This document shows, piece by piece, positions 10,966 through 22,889 of a stretch of 64,000 nucleotides of DNA (positions within the stretch are counted from its first letter, which is position 1; every line of letters begins with the position of its first letter). The translations under genes were made by a program, and so were the position numbers. The DNA is taken from contig OY755242.1 in assembly GCA_963576725.1 (NCBI GenBank), positions 28,248,358 through 28,312,357 on the forward strand, given 5' to 3'. The notes below the pieces were generated by a model. The model did no database searches, was not told where the DNA came from, and was given only the letters and a program-made list of their open reading frames with translations. Source of the stretch: Azorinus chamasolen (taxonomy: Eukaryota; Mollusca; Bivalvia; Cardiida; Solecurtidae).

Positions 10966-11689
10966 TAAATATTCATGGCGTAAAGGTTTAAACCAAATGT
11001 CATCTGCTGATAGTATACCCTGATAAATAGATGAAACGCTCTCTGAGAAAAGTGGTATTGTTGCATCACAAACAGTGTTGACCCAGATCAGACATCTCAT
11101 CTATGACAGGTAGCTGATCAAGGTTTACATTGTATGGAAAGATAGACAACAAATTACTAGATTCTGACGAATGACAAACATTGCAGACCATGACTAGACC
11201 CGTATTCAGTGACGTAGCAGCTGGTCTGACTCTACACTGTCTGTAAAGCAATAAGACCTTTTTCCCAGAGAGCAGCTCAAATGTTATGCCTCTCAGTGCT
11301 TTGGTATTAAGCAAGAGACCGGCAAAATCAATGCACAAATTACAAATATATTGACAAATAAATACATGGGGAGAAGCTTATCAAATACTTACTATCATAA
11401 AAATTTGTGAATTCCATGCTTATAGACTTAATAAACACTTTAGGGTCATATGAGAGGTCGACCAATGCAGCAGCTCATTAGGATAAACAAGAAAAGGATA
11501 TCGACACACCAAACCGGGATTTACTTCGCTATTAACCATGTGCAAAGCCCTTGCTTATCATGTATATTCTTGGCTAAGTTTTTGTCATGCATTGGGAGAC
11601 CACAAAATAGTTTGATAAAAATCTAAAATAAGAGATGCACAATGGAAATTATATGAGGAACGTTCTTTCAAAGATACATGAAATTCGTT
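10966..11689. other. Intergenic with weak MITE traces
   Basis: Around 11069-11130 there is GTTGACCCAGATCAGACATC...CTGATCAAGG, a decayed stem of the Pal family. The rest shows no gene. Confidence 0.35.
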
Positions 11690-12330
11690 CGTAGCGGGGG
11701 TATACAAATCCCTGACAATATGCACATGACAGTCATGTACATATTGTGTCCTTGCCACATACTAAGCTTTATGAAATTATGTTGAACAGTTCGAGAGGAG
11801 TTGCGCTTACAAGGATAGGGTCCAAGACCTAGTGATTTCTAAGTTTAAAGGGGCATAACTCTCAGAAAAATTGCAGATGGAAAAATCCCGGACAATATGC
11901 ACATCTACGTATTGTGTCCTTGCTACATACAAGGTTTTATGAAAATATGTTGAATAGTTTGAGGAGTTAGGCTACAATGATAGGCTCAAAAGACCTCGTG
12001 ATATGTAAGTTCAAAGGGGATAACTCCCAGAAAGATTTCAGAAGGAAAATTCCCCGACAATATACACATATACATACTGTGTCCTTGCTACATACAAGGT
12101 TTTATGAAATTCTATTTAACAGTTTAAGAGGAGTTGCGCCTACAAGGATAGGGTAAAAAACCTAGAGATTACTAAGTTCAAAGAGGCATAAATCGCAGAA
12201 GAATTGCAGAAGGAAAACTTCCCGACAATATGTACATCTACATATTGTGTCCTTGCTACATGTAAGGTTTTATGAAAATCTGTTAAGCAGTTTCAGAGGA
12301 GCTGCGCTTACAAGATTGGCAGCCGCCTGC
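11690..12330. repeat. Tandem array, about 165-180-bp unit, four copies
   Basis: Repeated blocks ACAATATGCACATCTAC, ATTGTGTCCTTGCTACATAC, AGGTTTTATGAAA and GGCATAACTC, at about 11711, 11890, 12055 and 12223. Confidence 0.8.
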
Positions 12331-12479
12331 CCGCCCAACTGCCTGCCACTGTACATCACCATTTCAATAACCGGATTTTCCATGGAATGCCCAGTTAAAG
12401 AGCACCACAAGTGGATAACAAAGCTTGTCTGTTTTTACTCATAACAATGTTTCAAAAAGCTTTGGACTTTTTTTACATA

Positions 12480-12685
12480 CAGTAAAACCCCGCTACTGCG
12501 ACCACCTAAAAGAGGTATAATTCTGGGTGCTAGATGCAGGTGGTAGCTTAATGCAGGGCAAAAGTAATGCAGAAAGCTCCTAGAGGAGCTTTCTGCAATT
12601 ACTTTTGCCCTGCATTAAGCAACCACCTGCTTATAAAGACAACCATGTGTATTTATTAAGTGGTCGCATTAGAGGGGTTCTACTG
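12480..12685. mobile_element. Pal-D MITE (CAGTAAAACC ends, TA duplication)
   Basis: TA-CAGTAAAACCCCGCTACTG to GAGGGGTTCTACTG-TA. The whole element folds back around AAGCTCCTAGAGGAGCTT. Confidence 0.85.
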
Positions 12686-12720
12686 TATATGCATGATTAT
12701 GACGATATAGAGTAATAGAT

Positions 12721-12915
12721 TTAACCCTTACAATGCTAAATTTTCAAAAGGACTATTCCAAAATTCAAACAGGCCAAGCTTATGGTGAATATTTAGGGAT
12801 TTTTCTAAAGAAAAGTATAACATGGCAAACAGTGCATACCCTGATAAAAGGGCTCTCAAGGAGCCCTCTCATCTGGATCTACACTGTTTGCAAGTGACAT
12901 TAGCGACTCATTTTC
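12721..12915 (-). mobile_element. Pal-H MITE
   Basis: Left end TTAACCCTTACAATGCTAAA. Hairpin GTGCATACCCTGAT...ATCTGGATCTACAC with core GGGCTCTCAAGGAGCCC. The right end is eroded. Confidence 0.75.
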
Positions 12916-13225
12916 CTCACTCCCACCACCAAGGCTATGACAATATAATGACCTCTTTCTTCAAAAGAAAAACAGACTTAATATGAGGATAGTTTTCATG
13001 CCCTTCCCTGTTAAAAACATGGAAGCAAAAACACTGACATTTTGCAGTTACAATCAGGTATGTTTAACGGCTAACATTTGCACCAATCCATCCTTTTATC
13101 TGTTTTACACAATGTATATAAAGCTTGCAAATATAAACAATATACATAATTATACAGGAGACCAAACATCAAATAGGTCATAAATAAATAACTAGTATAA
13201 TTATAACCATTCACTTGATACCTCC
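12916..13225. other. Intergenic, nothing recognised
   Basis: A 66-codon frame at 12983 has no recognisable feature. Confidence 0.3.
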
Positions 13226-13283
13226 ACCTTTTCACCCATTTCAAAACAGAGTAGATCAGATCAGACAGATCCTGAAGGGATAA
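13226..13283 (+). repeat. Pal-A/B left fragment
   Basis: CCTTTTCACCCATTTCAAAAC, AGAGTAGATCAGATCAGACAG, then a truncated core. Confidence 0.4.
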
Positions 13284-13393
13284 ATATACAGATCAAATTT
13301 GTACAAACAAGTAAACTAATTCATTCATCATAAATACCAGTAAACAGAAAATAGCTCCATTAAAGGCACACAAATTAGTCTCATATCTGTGTA

Positions 13394-13513
13394 ATAACCC
13401 TTTACTCCATAAGTAAACCTTTGTAAAAAGAGTAGACCCAGATCAGATGGCTCTTTATCAATATTCATGATATCATTATTTCTTACATGAATATTCATGG
13501 AGTAAACGGCTAA
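13394..13513 (+). mobile_element. Pal-B with internal deletion
   Basis: Left end TAACCCTTTACTCCATAAG and AGTAGACCCAGATCAGATGG, then a jump at the tip straight to ATTCATGATATCATT...CATGGAGTAAACGGCTAA. Confidence 0.7.
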
Positions 13514-13756
13514 TTCTCCCTAGACACAAATGGGTACATGCAATACCTTGATATTACATTAAAACACAGTTTGAGCAAATAACATATACTTTTTAATTCA
13601 AGATTGTTTCTCCTCCTATCAACTTCCATAGCTAACAAACTACATGTAAATCATGAAGCAAACATATTCTGAGAAGAGGAACTCTCTGTATTCATTAACT
13701 TTTTTGTTGACACTTAAATTTTTAATGTCTTTGTAAATAGAATAAAATAAATACAA

Positions 13757-13992
13757 GACATGTTTGTGAAACACTATGTCCCGCTTCCACCGCACTGTAT
13801 AAATTCAACATCTACTGCCCTCAAAATAATCTTTGGACAAATAGCATATCAGTTCTAAATATCTGGGTGGCTTTGTAAAGTAATATCTGGGTTTATAAGA
13901 CAGGTGGTAGCTTACTGCAAAATCTCTCTGCATTACCTTCATTCTGCCGGAGTCCTATACGTCATGGAGGCCCACTTTTATATAAACACAGT
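13757..13992. repeat. Fragments of family Q (about 13757-13800) and of Pal-D (about 13855-13955)
   Basis: ACATGTTTGTGAAACACTATG matches the end of the 18.4-kb repeat. AGGTGGTAGCTTACTGCA and CTCTCTGCATTACCTTCA match a decayed Pal-D interior. Confidence 0.4.
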
Positions 13993-14100
13993 GGCCAATA
14001 GAGTAGACAAAGATCAGACGGCTCCTGTAGGAACTGTCTGATCAAGATCTGCTCTGTTTGCTCATGAAATAATATACATCTGATTCTACAGTAGCATGCT
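13993..14100 (+). repeat. Pal-B hairpin fragment
   Basis: GTAGACAAAGATCAGACGGC, tip GCTCCTGTAGGAAC, CTGCTCTGTTTGCTCATG, GATTCTACAGTAG. A-A mismatch kept. Confidence 0.6.
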
Positions 14101-14164
14101 GAGAAACTTGCGTCAGTTCAAAAACTTTGTAGATAAAAATCCAAGTGTTAAACAATCAAGATCT

Positions 14165-14240
14165 TCATGAAGACCCAGATTTGTAGGGTCTGCTCTGTTT
14201 GCTTTGCTAGTGGAATATGAAAGATCTGTTTCTTTACTGT
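14165..14240 (+). repeat. Pal-A fragment, apex deleted
   Basis: AGACCCAGATTTGTAGGGTC joins the two stem bases directly, followed by TCTGTTTGCT and AGATCTGTTTCTTTACT. Confidence 0.5.
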
Positions 14241-14331
14241 ATATACTGAGTGTCAAACAGATTGGATCCTGATGAGGCGTTTAACTGTATATACTGAGTG
14301 TCAAACAGATTGGATCCTGATGAGGCGTTTT
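14236..14331. repeat. Exact 48-bp direct duplication
   Basis: 14236-14283 is repeated at 14284-14331, differing at most at the junction. The unit carries the Pal-I motif TCAAACAGATTGGATCCTGA. Confidence 0.85.
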
Positions 14332-14919
14332 ACTGTTTGCAACTGTCAGTCTGGGCGTGATTGTCATGATATGGTTGTAGGTGCATCCTCTGAACAGAAT
14401 GCATCCTGAGATTGTTTTAAATTCAGTACCCACTGGCCCGAACATGAGCTTTAAAACAATAAAGAATACATGTCCATGGAACACGCATGCCCCCGCGGCA
14501 AACAGGGAGTGGATTAACGACAGACAGGAAACCTGAAAAGGGGAGACAGGGTACAACTTACTATGATTATCCTTCATACAAATTATCAAATAATTTCAGC
14601 ATACACAAGCCAAGAAATCTTTGATAAATTTTAAAGGAAAGATGTACAGACAGACAAGAATATAACTCAAATGCTCCAGTTGCCTAAAGGTGAGGGCATA
14701 AAAATTTTAACATATGTCTATAAACTGAGAAAAAATCTCATTCAGTAAACACTGCCACGTCATATATCTGCAATCAATAATGTTCTCGTAAAATTATGTT
14801 TCATCAAATAATAATGAGTACAGTGAAATAAAGGTAGACAAATAGCATAACAAGAAAACAAAAGCAAACTTTACCTGTCTGAACAAGTTTTAATATTTCT
14901 TGCTTATCCCATTACCTAG
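14332..14919. other. Intergenic, nothing recognised
   Basis: The minus frame 14281-14589 overlaps the 48-bp duplication and has no family signal. Confidence 0.35.
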
Positions 14920-15060
14920 AATTTCTGCCTTTAATTGTCTTTGAAAATGAGTAGACCAAGACCTTAAAGATCCTGTAGGAGCTGTCTGATCTGGGTCTGC
15001 TCTATTTGCTAATGGAATTTTAGAGATCTAGTTCCCTATGATTTGCAATGGCAATAACTA
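14920..15060 (+). repeat. Pal-A/B fragment
   Basis: TTTGAAAATGAGTAGACC, GATCCTGTAGGAGCTGTC, TGATCTGGGTCTGCTC, GATCTAGTTCC. Confidence 0.5.
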
Positions 15061-15171
15061 TTCATATTTTACAATTCTGATATAATAACTGAATTAATAT
15101 CATAATAGCTACAATCTTGCATGAATATTAATCAAGTAAGTGGTTAATAATAGTTTATATCGTATAAAACA

Positions 15172-15394
15172 TTAACCCTTTACTCCATAAATACTACTTT
15201 CTTTGCAAACAGAGTAGACCCATCATGTAGAAGCTGTCTGGATAGGGCATGCTCTGTTTGCTTATGATATAATATAGGTATGATTCAGTTTCAGCCAGGG
15301 CAAAACATTCCTGTCCATGTGTCATTATAATAATTAATCTAATATTCATGATGTCATTATTCCTTACATGAATATTCATGGAGTAAAGGGTTAA
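15172..15394 (+). mobile_element. Pal-B MITE, near full length, apex eroded
   Basis: TTAACCCTTTACTCCATAAA to CATGGAGTAAAGGGTTAA; ATTCATGATGTCATTA...TACATGAATATTCATG near the right end. The hairpin tip is deleted. Confidence 0.85.
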
Positions 15395-15539
15395 CCCCTA
15401 CATGATAAATATTCATACAAGACTCCATTCATATATCAAAGTTCAGGAACCAGTTCTAAATTCCTAACCTCACTTCATTTAATTCAATCACTGCCTAAAC
15501 TTTACACTTCTGTGAACATTCATTTCTACCTATGTCCCA

Positions 15540-15791
15540 TCACCTTTCCCTGTTGAATATTCATATAAGAAATCATGACGTCATGAATATTTATAAGCCA
15601 AGTTTTAATAAAAGCATATGTAGACATACTTTTTTAACTGATAAAAACAGATTACTGAGGAACCAGATCTATATTATCCCATAAGCAAACAGAGCAATCC
15701 CTGGTCAGAATGCTCCAACAGGAGTCATCTGATCTGGGTCTACTCTGTTTGCAAAGGCCTGAAAAGGCATTTATATGAGAGAAAGGGTTAA
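15540..15791 (-). mobile_element. Pal-A/B hybrid subfamily MITE
   Basis: Left CACCTTTCCCTGTTGAATATT and ATCATGACGTCATGAAT (Pal-B-like). Right ATTTATATGAGAGAAAGGG then TTAA (Pal-A-like). Core TGCTCCAACAGGAGTC. Confidence 0.7.
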
Positions 15792-15965
15792 GCACAAAGC
15801 ACATTCTCATGATGATATTGCTTTGGTTGCAGATTATCTTCATCTGAACAAAATATGTTTCTACCACGTAAATATTTACAAAACTAAGGTGTTCAGACAA
15901 ATGAAACAGACATGCTTTCGCTTGTAAATAGCTGCCTTTATGATGTACAAGCATATAAGGTTCAT

Positions 15966-16070
15966 TCAACTCTTTGCACCCAAGCTACAATTTTCTGATC
16001 ACCCATTCAAACAGTTTGGATCCACATGAAACACCAAGAAGCTCAGCATCTTATCATGATCAAAACTATA
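15966..16070. repeat. Pal-I fragment
   Basis: AACTCTTTGCACCCAAGC, then TTCAAACAGTTTGGATCCAC. Confidence 0.5.
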
Positions 16071-16719
16071 TGTCATTTTAACTGATTTTTTCAAGAGAAA
16101 TGAAGGTATAATTCAGAAGACAATAACTTAGAATGCAAAGAGTAAACCAAAACTTAAAACTCATCCTTCAACTCTGCCTTCTAATTCATATCAAAATAAT
16201 TGGTACAATTTCCTGCTCAAAACTGAAAATCGAATCCTTCTAGTGATGCTCTGACAGACAAACTGGGTATAAATGGAAAGATCTAATGTCAGTTACAAGC
16301 TAATAAAAGCGGCGAATATATTCTCCCCCAAATCCCATTTGGGGAGCATAAAAATACCACTGATGCGATCTGAAATAGACCACTCAAGTGTCTGTTTACA
16401 TTAACCTGGCATTCATCAACTTTCTCAAATGTAAATCGCGATAAATAATGCCATTATGCTGCATTGCAATGCAGGAGTGACCTGTCGTTTTTATATATAG
16501 TTTTGGTTTGTTCCAGACTATTCCATTCTATACATAAGGGTTTTTGCTGAAATTGACGAGTGAAATTCTCGTGAAACTCTTGCAGCTGGTTAGATTCGAA
16601 GTCTGATTGCCTATAGTGATTAAATCAAATAGTGTAAGATGAAATAGTCGGTAAAATGCTGAGCTCACCTAATACAATATTGGTATTATCCCAATCTACG
16701 GGTCAGATCTAAAGGCATA
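16071..16719. other. Intergenic
   Basis: Only a short palindrome near 16323 (TCCCCCAAAT...ATTTGGGGAG), typical of dispersed-repeat ends, was noted. Confidence 0.35.
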
Positions 16720-16830
16720 TACATGTATATTATATTGTTTACCCGCAATGGTGTACAAATATATATTAACTTGTTTACACACAGTGCTGTATACATATTA
16801 TATTGTTTACACACAGTGGTGTATATATAA
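16720..16830. repeat. 66-bp-family repeat, scattered units
   Basis: Three degenerate copies of ATATTATATTGTTTAC.CACAGTGGTGTA, related to the array at 17488-17795. Confidence 0.6.
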
Positions 16831-16892
16831 GAATTACTATGCTAGTAGTTTGGAAGTTCAGCTGTATTTTGGTGAGTTAGAAAAGTTGTTAA

Positions 16893-17099
16893 ATGCGAGC
16901 CTTTTCTATCATGCAACTCCAAGAAAATGGAGAAAATGAAGAAAAAGAAAGATTGCTAAAGCGGTTTCGTCCCCTGAATGAAAATACATGCAAGTACGTA
17001 TTACGTGACGTCATGTTGGCATGCAGTGACGTCATCGACTTTAACAACATAAACAAACTTGATTTAATCCATTTATATGGACAAATAGTTGAGAAAATG
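16893..17099 (+). CDS. Possible first coding exon of an unidentified gene
   Basis: Starting at ATG 16893 (or the in-frame ATG at 16911) the frame is open to an AAAATG|GTGAGC splice-donor-like site at 17099/17100. It would give 69 codons, phase 0: an acidic start (ENGENEEKERLLKRFRPLNE) followed by a helical, Leu/Val-rich segment (LRDVMLACSDVIDFNN...). Amino-acid composition looks more protein-like than other small frames here, and two CRE octamers lie within it. I do not recognise the family, and no downstream exon was found in the following MITE-filled sequence. Chance remains quite possible. Confidence 0.3.
17006..17034. promoter_or_regulatory. Two consensus CRE octamers
   Basis: TGACGTCA at 17006-17013 and again at 17027-17034, exactly 21 bp apart (two helical turns). 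CREB/ATF bind this palindrome. Function here is inferred only. Confidence 0.4.
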
Positions 17100-17282
17100 G
17101 TGAGCAAATGTGTTAAATTTGATGTTTATGTTTAATAATGCCTTTTTCCTCTTTCTGTTTTCCTCCTATTTGCTGAACAAAACTTGCATTCCAGTGGGGT
17201 CAGTACACATGCACCATACCTCACAAAATACAGCGTTGACGTGGAAAATATTATGCTAGTAGGAAGTGACTGTATTTCGTAC

Positions 17283-17330
17283 GTTGCATGATAAATTATA
17301 TTGTTTACCAACAGTGGTGTATGTATATTA
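17283..17330. repeat. 66-bp-family repeat, single unit
   Basis: ATATTGTTTACCAACAGTGG then TGTATGTATA; same unit as the array to the right. Confidence 0.6.
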
Positions 17331-17487
17331 TCGATAAGGTTTGACCTGGCACTGCATGAATATTCCGCCTTTTTCCGTAAGCCGTTTTTATCCTTCCAAA
17401 CACACACAGGAAACATGCGTCACTATCACAATTTTTCATCGACAAAAGTCGGCGGAAAGTAATGAGTGCCAGTTCAAACCTTACGGA

Positions 17488-17795
17488 TAATACATATTAT
17501 ATTGTTAACCAAAAGTGGTGTATGTATACATACTGTATTGTTAACATAGTGGTGTATACATGTTATATTGTTTACCAACAGTGGTGTATGTATACATATT
17601 GTATTGTTAACATAGTGGTGTATACATGTTATATTGTTTACCAACAGTGGTGTATGTATACATATTGTATTGTTAACATAGTGGTGTATACATGTTATAT
17701 TGTTTACAGTGTTGTGTATATATTGTACTGTTCATCATCATTCGTGTATTTATTTCATTGTTTACCAACAGTGGTGTACATATTGTTTAGTAGTG
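17488..17795 (+). repeat. Tandem array, about 66-bp unit
   Basis: Units alternate ATTGTTTACCAACAGTGGTG and ATTGTTAACATAGTGGTGTA with TATACAT linkers. Because 66 is divisible by three, one frame stays open (126 codons), but it encodes only a low-complexity repeat of the unit. Confidence 0.85.
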
Positions 17796-17845
17796 CTATA
17801 CATTTACACACTTGGATGGCAGGAATTAATATATGGAATTAATCT

Positions 17846-18070
17846 TTAACCCATTCCCGCATATAGACACCTTTTGACGCTTCTGTAAAAGTCACTTTGT
17901 GAAACCATTGTGATAGAGCATTTTTTCCTTAAGGAGCAAATGCTCTATTTATCACAATGGTTTCAAACTACAATATTCTAAACTTTTCCTTTTGTCTAGT
18001 TAATATTCCTTTTCTGTAGATTCATTCAAAAAGGTTGTATCTAAAAATAGCCTATGAGGTAATGGGTTAA
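17846..18070 (-). mobile_element. Pal-C MITE
   Basis: TTAACCCATTCCCGCATA to TATGAGGTAATGGGTTAA. Arms GAAACCATTGTGAT...ATCACAATGGTTTC; apex mutated (TTCCTTAAGGAGC). Confidence 0.85.
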
Positions 18071-18243
18071 AGAGGGATATCACGTAAGAAATGACAATTG
18101 GTATAAATTAACTGAATCTTTATAATGGCAGTATTAACAAGGGGATTTTCTTGTATCAAAGCAGAAACTGTAGAATCAGATCTATAGACAGATCCTGATC
18201 AGACAGTTCTACAGATGTAACTGATATAGGATAAAAGGGTTAA
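18067..18243 (-). repeat. Eroded Pal-B sharing the TTAA of the Pal-C copy
   Basis: TTAAAGAGGGATATCACG, GAAACTGTAGAATCAGATC, GATCCTGATCAGACAGTTCT, AGGATAAAAGGGTTAA. Confidence 0.55.
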
Positions 18244-18355
18244 ATTGTTTACTGTATTTATGAGTGCCATGTCAATGTAAACGGACAATAACCTCAGATA
18301 GGATACTGACAAGCAACACGCACAAATATAACCCAGAGCTAACTAAACGAAATAA

Positions 18356-18600
18356 GAACAAGATGTGTTTGTGAAACACCATGCCCCCGATATGACCTTG
18401 ATGTATGATCTTGACCTTAATAAGTCACACCTAAAAATGTTCGCCTCCATAAGTTGCACATGCATGCCAAGTTTGAAGCATGAATGTGCAATGGTGACAA
18501 AATTATCCCCAACGTTAAAGTTGGGGCCAAACAGGCAAACCAACCAACCAACAGACAGAGCAAAACAATATGCCCCCACCCATTGATTCGGGGGTGGGGG
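18356..18600. repeat. Dispersed repeat family Q
   Basis: Starts GAACAAGATGTGTTTGTGA and AACACCATGCCCCCGA; ends AATATGCCCCCACCCATTG with a palindromic G/C tail. Carries ATGACCTTGATG and CTTGACC half-sites like the 53.9-54.3 kb copy. Confidence 0.6.
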
Positions 18601-19060
18601 TGAAAATGCTATGAAGCTCTTTCACAAACAATCCTGTAATAAGACTGTCCACTCAATGAAAAGCCTTGGTTTAAAAGTGTCTATGCAGTCACATGGAACA
18701 CCTTTCAGGAGCTACATGAGAGGTATAACCCACACTGGTTCATACATTTTAGCCATAAAGCTCTTTCTAAACAAAATACATTACTCAACTCAACAAAAAT
18801 GTAAACTGTTTTTTTATAACAACACTAACAAATAAAGGTTACATTGGATAGGCAAATAATTGGCGTGTCAGACGATGAAAAATTCATTAACTATATTTGT
18901 GTGATAAATTGCAAATACCGTTATATTTTGTATCATAAAGTTCAATATAAATGGTAAAAATGTTGTATATTGTTAAAGTCAGCATTTATGTTGTAAAAGA
19001 TTATATATAAATATATGAGATACAGCTAGTACATTTATGTTGATCTTGACATATATGCTC
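18601..19060. other. Intergenic, nothing recognised
   Basis: AT-rich with no supportable frame. Confidence 0.35.
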
Positions 19061-19309
19061 TATCCCTTTCCCTCATATAAACGTGTTTCCACGCATTTGC
19101 AAACAGAGCAGACCCAGATCAGACGGCTCCTAGAGGAGCCGTCTGATCAGGGTCTGCTCTGTTTGCTAATAGAATTTGATAGATCTGTTTCTTTGCCTTC
19201 TAAAATGTCTACAGTGTTCCACCTTCCATATTTCTTTGTAACTATTTTGCTAATGAATATTCAGTATGTATTGAAATTTGAAATAAACATAGAACAGGGA
19301 AAGGGTTAA
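19061..19309 (+). mobile_element. Pal-A MITE, full length
   Basis: ATCCCTTTCCCTCATATAAA to GAACAGGGAAAGGGTTAA. Core CGGCTCCTAGAGGAGCCG; A-A stem mismatch (CCAGATC...GATCAGG). Confidence 0.85.
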
Positions 19310-19468
19310 CACATAAATACTAACTGTATCAATACAGATAAGTGATATACAATACCATTATGTCAGAATGTACCAAGAAAGTATTTATACAATATGCATA
19401 TGAAATATATATACATTTTATAATAAATATATCATTTTTACAATACTTATACATTGTTCACCATATCC

Positions 19469-19494
19469 ATATATATATATATATATATATATAT
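19469..19494. repeat. (AT)n microsatellite
   Basis: Thirteen uninterrupted AT units. Confidence 0.9.
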
Positions 19495-19807
19495 TAATTT
19501 TACAATACAAATATACAACTTTAGAGAACACATATATGCAATGTCATCACACAAATATGCAGATATTCAATTTCACAGTCTGACACGCCATACAAATAGA
19601 CCATATACTTTACTATCTATGAAGGTTTTCACAATGTTTAAGAAATGAGACTGCATGATACTGTCAAACATAAACAATGTAACGTGTGTAAAAATAAAGA
19701 AGGGAAGACTTGTAGAGACCCAGCTACCTGCTAGGGAGACCTTTAGCACCAAGCAAAGCTGAGACAATAACAACAAACTCACATAATCTGTCGAACAAGT
19801 CAAATTA

Positions 19808-20010
19808 CAGTAAAACCTCTCTATAACGGCCACTAAATTACATAAAATATTTTTGTTAAATGCAGGTGGCTGCTTAAAACAAAGTGAAAGTAAAACAGAA
19901 CGCTCCTGTAGGAGCGTTCTGTTTTACTCTCACCTTGCTTTAAGCAGCCACCTGTCCTAAATACCAATTAATTAATACAATTTAGTGTCCGTTATAGAGA
20001 GGTTTTACTG
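19808..20010. mobile_element. Pal-D MITE
   Basis: TA-CAGTAAAACCTCTCTATA to TATAGAGAGGTTTTACTG-TA. Arms AAAGTAAAACAGAACGCTCC; tip GCTCCTGTAGGAGC. Confidence 0.9.
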
Positions 20011-20439
20011 TACTAGACTAGTAAACAATATTTGTCAAAATTTCCGTCATGCTCACACATGTATTCTTATTTTATAATGATGAGTTTATTTCACATCTGA
20101 TCCAATAAAAAAATGATTATCAATCATTTTGTACTAAGGGCTGTTCCAGGAAAAAAGGCCAGGGGGGGTCGGAACGGCGATGAATTAAAATTTTGTGGGT
20201 GGGGGGTAATAAAGAATTAAATTTATGTTGGTTGGGGCGATTTTTTCAATTGTAATTGTGTTGTATCGGGGGTTATTGAATATTTCAATTCGGAGGGGGG
20301 GGGGGCATTAAGCACGGTAATTCTGTTTAAAATTTCCCAAATAAGAAAAAATCGTCGCCGATATTCTTTCCCGTTTTCAAGTAAATCCACGTTAATAACG
20401 TTTATCACGTCAACAGCGAGATTTCGGCTCGGCTAATCG

Positions 20440-20860
20440 AATAACGAGACTCATGTCCTACAGCCAATCAAAACGCTCGTATTATCGAATGTTCGTTCAA
20501 CAAATCCAATATGGCGTCCGTTTCTGAAATTCGGTATATGTACCTGCCAATTAATGTGAATATAAGACAAAATTGAAAAGCACAGACCGAGATTACGATA
20601 AGAGTGTGAAAAATAAGTTCAGCCCAAGATGGCTAGAGTAAGAAATGACGTTGACATTTAGTAAAGAAACAAGAAAAGTGATAGTTGGCGATTTCGTGAA
20701 AGTGAAAGTAAACCTTCCCGGGAGAGAGTTCCTTGTTTAATACTGTAAACAAACAAATTAATTACGGAAACCGCGGCTGTGTAGACTTTGGGAACCATCT
20801 GAAAACCGCTAGATATGTCCAGTTATTGAAAAAGCGTGTTCAAGTCACAGGTAAAACCCT
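20440..20860 (+). promoter_or_regulatory. Promoter-like, CpG-containing segment
   Basis: CCAAT motifs (CAGCCAATCAAAACG, AATCCAATATGG), YY1-like AATATGGCG and CAAGATGGC, and two donor-like sites (GCTAGA|GTAAGA at about 20640, TCACAG|GTAAAA at about 20852). CpG content is above the surroundings. No coding frame follows. It could be the start of a non-coding transcript captured in the TIR element. Confidence 0.3.
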
Positions 20861-22370
20861 GTAATATTGAGTATTCACCAGAAATTTGTGTCTGTCAATA
20901 TTGCTTTGTTAAAGGAACTAGTCAACATGTACCGATTCAGAAAAATTATAAACTAGCTTAATGAATTAGAACTGAAGATGGTAACCAGTATTTGGGTTAC
21001 AATTTATAAATTTATTCCGTTAGCTGATTTTTTCCTTCTCTTCTTTAGTTAGTCAATAATGTCAAACAAGAGTTCTTCTTTAAAAAAAACAACAACATTA
21101 TTTGTTTGAGATGGCACCTGTGTATGAAGACATTTTTAGTAATAGTCAGACCAGACATTTGCCTTATTAAGTAACACTCAGGAATGTGTGAAAGTCTGAA
21201 TGGAAATAATTTCTGGAAAAATGAATTAGCCAGTTTAGGTTCTTATAAAAATTTTAAAACAGAAAGAGAAGGGTAAAAAATATTCACTTTCTAAAAAAAA
21301 AAGATTGACATTTTCATAGCCCGAGGTCATAAAATGGGAAGGCGATATCCTAGACTTAAGACAACTACTAGTACTACTACCCAATCCTACTTAGGAAGTG
21401 ATCCTATAAATGATCAAGAATGAAAGTTATAAATGTAGACATAGAGTGGGAATTACCACTGAGTGACAACCATGCAGACTATGTTTACATGTAAAAGTTT
21501 AAGATCATAAGATCTGCCTGATGAGACCCAAAGATGTTATGGACATAAATAATTCTCTGAAATAATAATAAACACACATGAATTGTTTTATCTCTGGAAC
21601 ATATGAAAAGAATTATTTTTTTTATCATTTATCAAGTTGCACTTTAGAAAGTGCTCCAATTTTCATTAGTGCGGCCCTACCATGTTGAAAGTCTAACTAG
21701 AGCACTGTAATGGTATGGATATGCATAGCTTGCTAATTATAATATGGTTAGGTATATAAATGTTTGTTTGTGAAATGGTACCGGTATTTATCAAACATAA
21801 TTATCTAGCAGAAGATTTTGTCTTCTCATATTTCTTTGTGTCAATAAAATCTACCTGTCCAAAAGTCGAATCTACCTGGCAAATCTCCTAAATCTACCTG
21901 ACATGCTATAGCATTTTTTGCTTCATTTATTTGTCAGGTATACATAAATTTACATCATTTAGTAAGAACTTTTTAAAAAATCTCACCGTTGAAGGAGGGA
22001 GGGGACACCCCTCCCGTACCCATCCCTCCCATACCCACCCCAAGACGCAACTCGCCTTCTGAAAATCCTGGGGAGAACCCTGTGGTTTATAATGACAAAA
22101 AGAGTTTGAGTTTGAATGTAAATATGATTAGAAATTGTGACTATAAATGTGTATAAAAAGGTGAACTATGTCTAGTAAGTTAACTAATTGTTAAGTGTTA
22201 TAATACCATGCTGACTTTTAAATCAAATTTCATATCTTTAACGTGTGAGTTTTAATTGCTTATGTTTTACAAGAAATTAATCTGGTAATATTGAATAGAT
22301 CCAGGATAAACTGAATGTAAATTGTATGGACATGCACTGCAACCAGTTTGTTTGCTTTCCAGACAAATTG
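20861..22370. other. Interior of the TIR element, no gene seen
   Basis: AT-rich, no supportable exon. A CTACCTG.CAAAA-type short repeat at 21855-21905 and a C-rich patch at 22000-22060 are the only local features. Confidence 0.35.
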
Positions 22371-22889
22371 GCAAACTAAAGATGGTGGTGGTAATTTGCA
22401 AGCAGTGTAGATCAGATCAGATTTTCATTGCACCAGCTGATCTAGGTCAACACTGTAACAATCTCTTGTGATTTGATTTCTGTATATACCGATAAAAGAA
22501 ATTTAGTAATCATGTAATTCAATGTAATAATTGTCTTAATATTCAATTGCTGCCATACAAATAGTCAACACAGGAATATTAAATTTCACAGATTGGACCA
22601 ACAGTGGCTATCAAGAAGTGGTTAGATATAAAGTTATCAACAGTCATGGCTCATATTTGCAAAATTAATGTCTGCTATGTTCTTACACCTTAGAAAGGGT
22701 TAAATTTAACGATCATATAATTGAACGTCTTGTATCAAGATTAACGATGTTTATATACTAGGAATGGGGAAAAAAGCATTCCACACTAGAAACAAGATGG
22801 CAAATAGTTTATTGTCTCAGCATGCCAATGTAATGTGTACAAACTCAACAAAAAGTAGATGATTTCAATATTAAGCACATGGCTTGGAG

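Noticed and set aside
17462..17842. A 126-codon open frame encoding a repetitive Tyr/Val/Cys protein
   Set aside because: It is simply the 66-bp tandem unit read in a frame that stays open because 66 is a multiple of three; no start context or splice sites support it.
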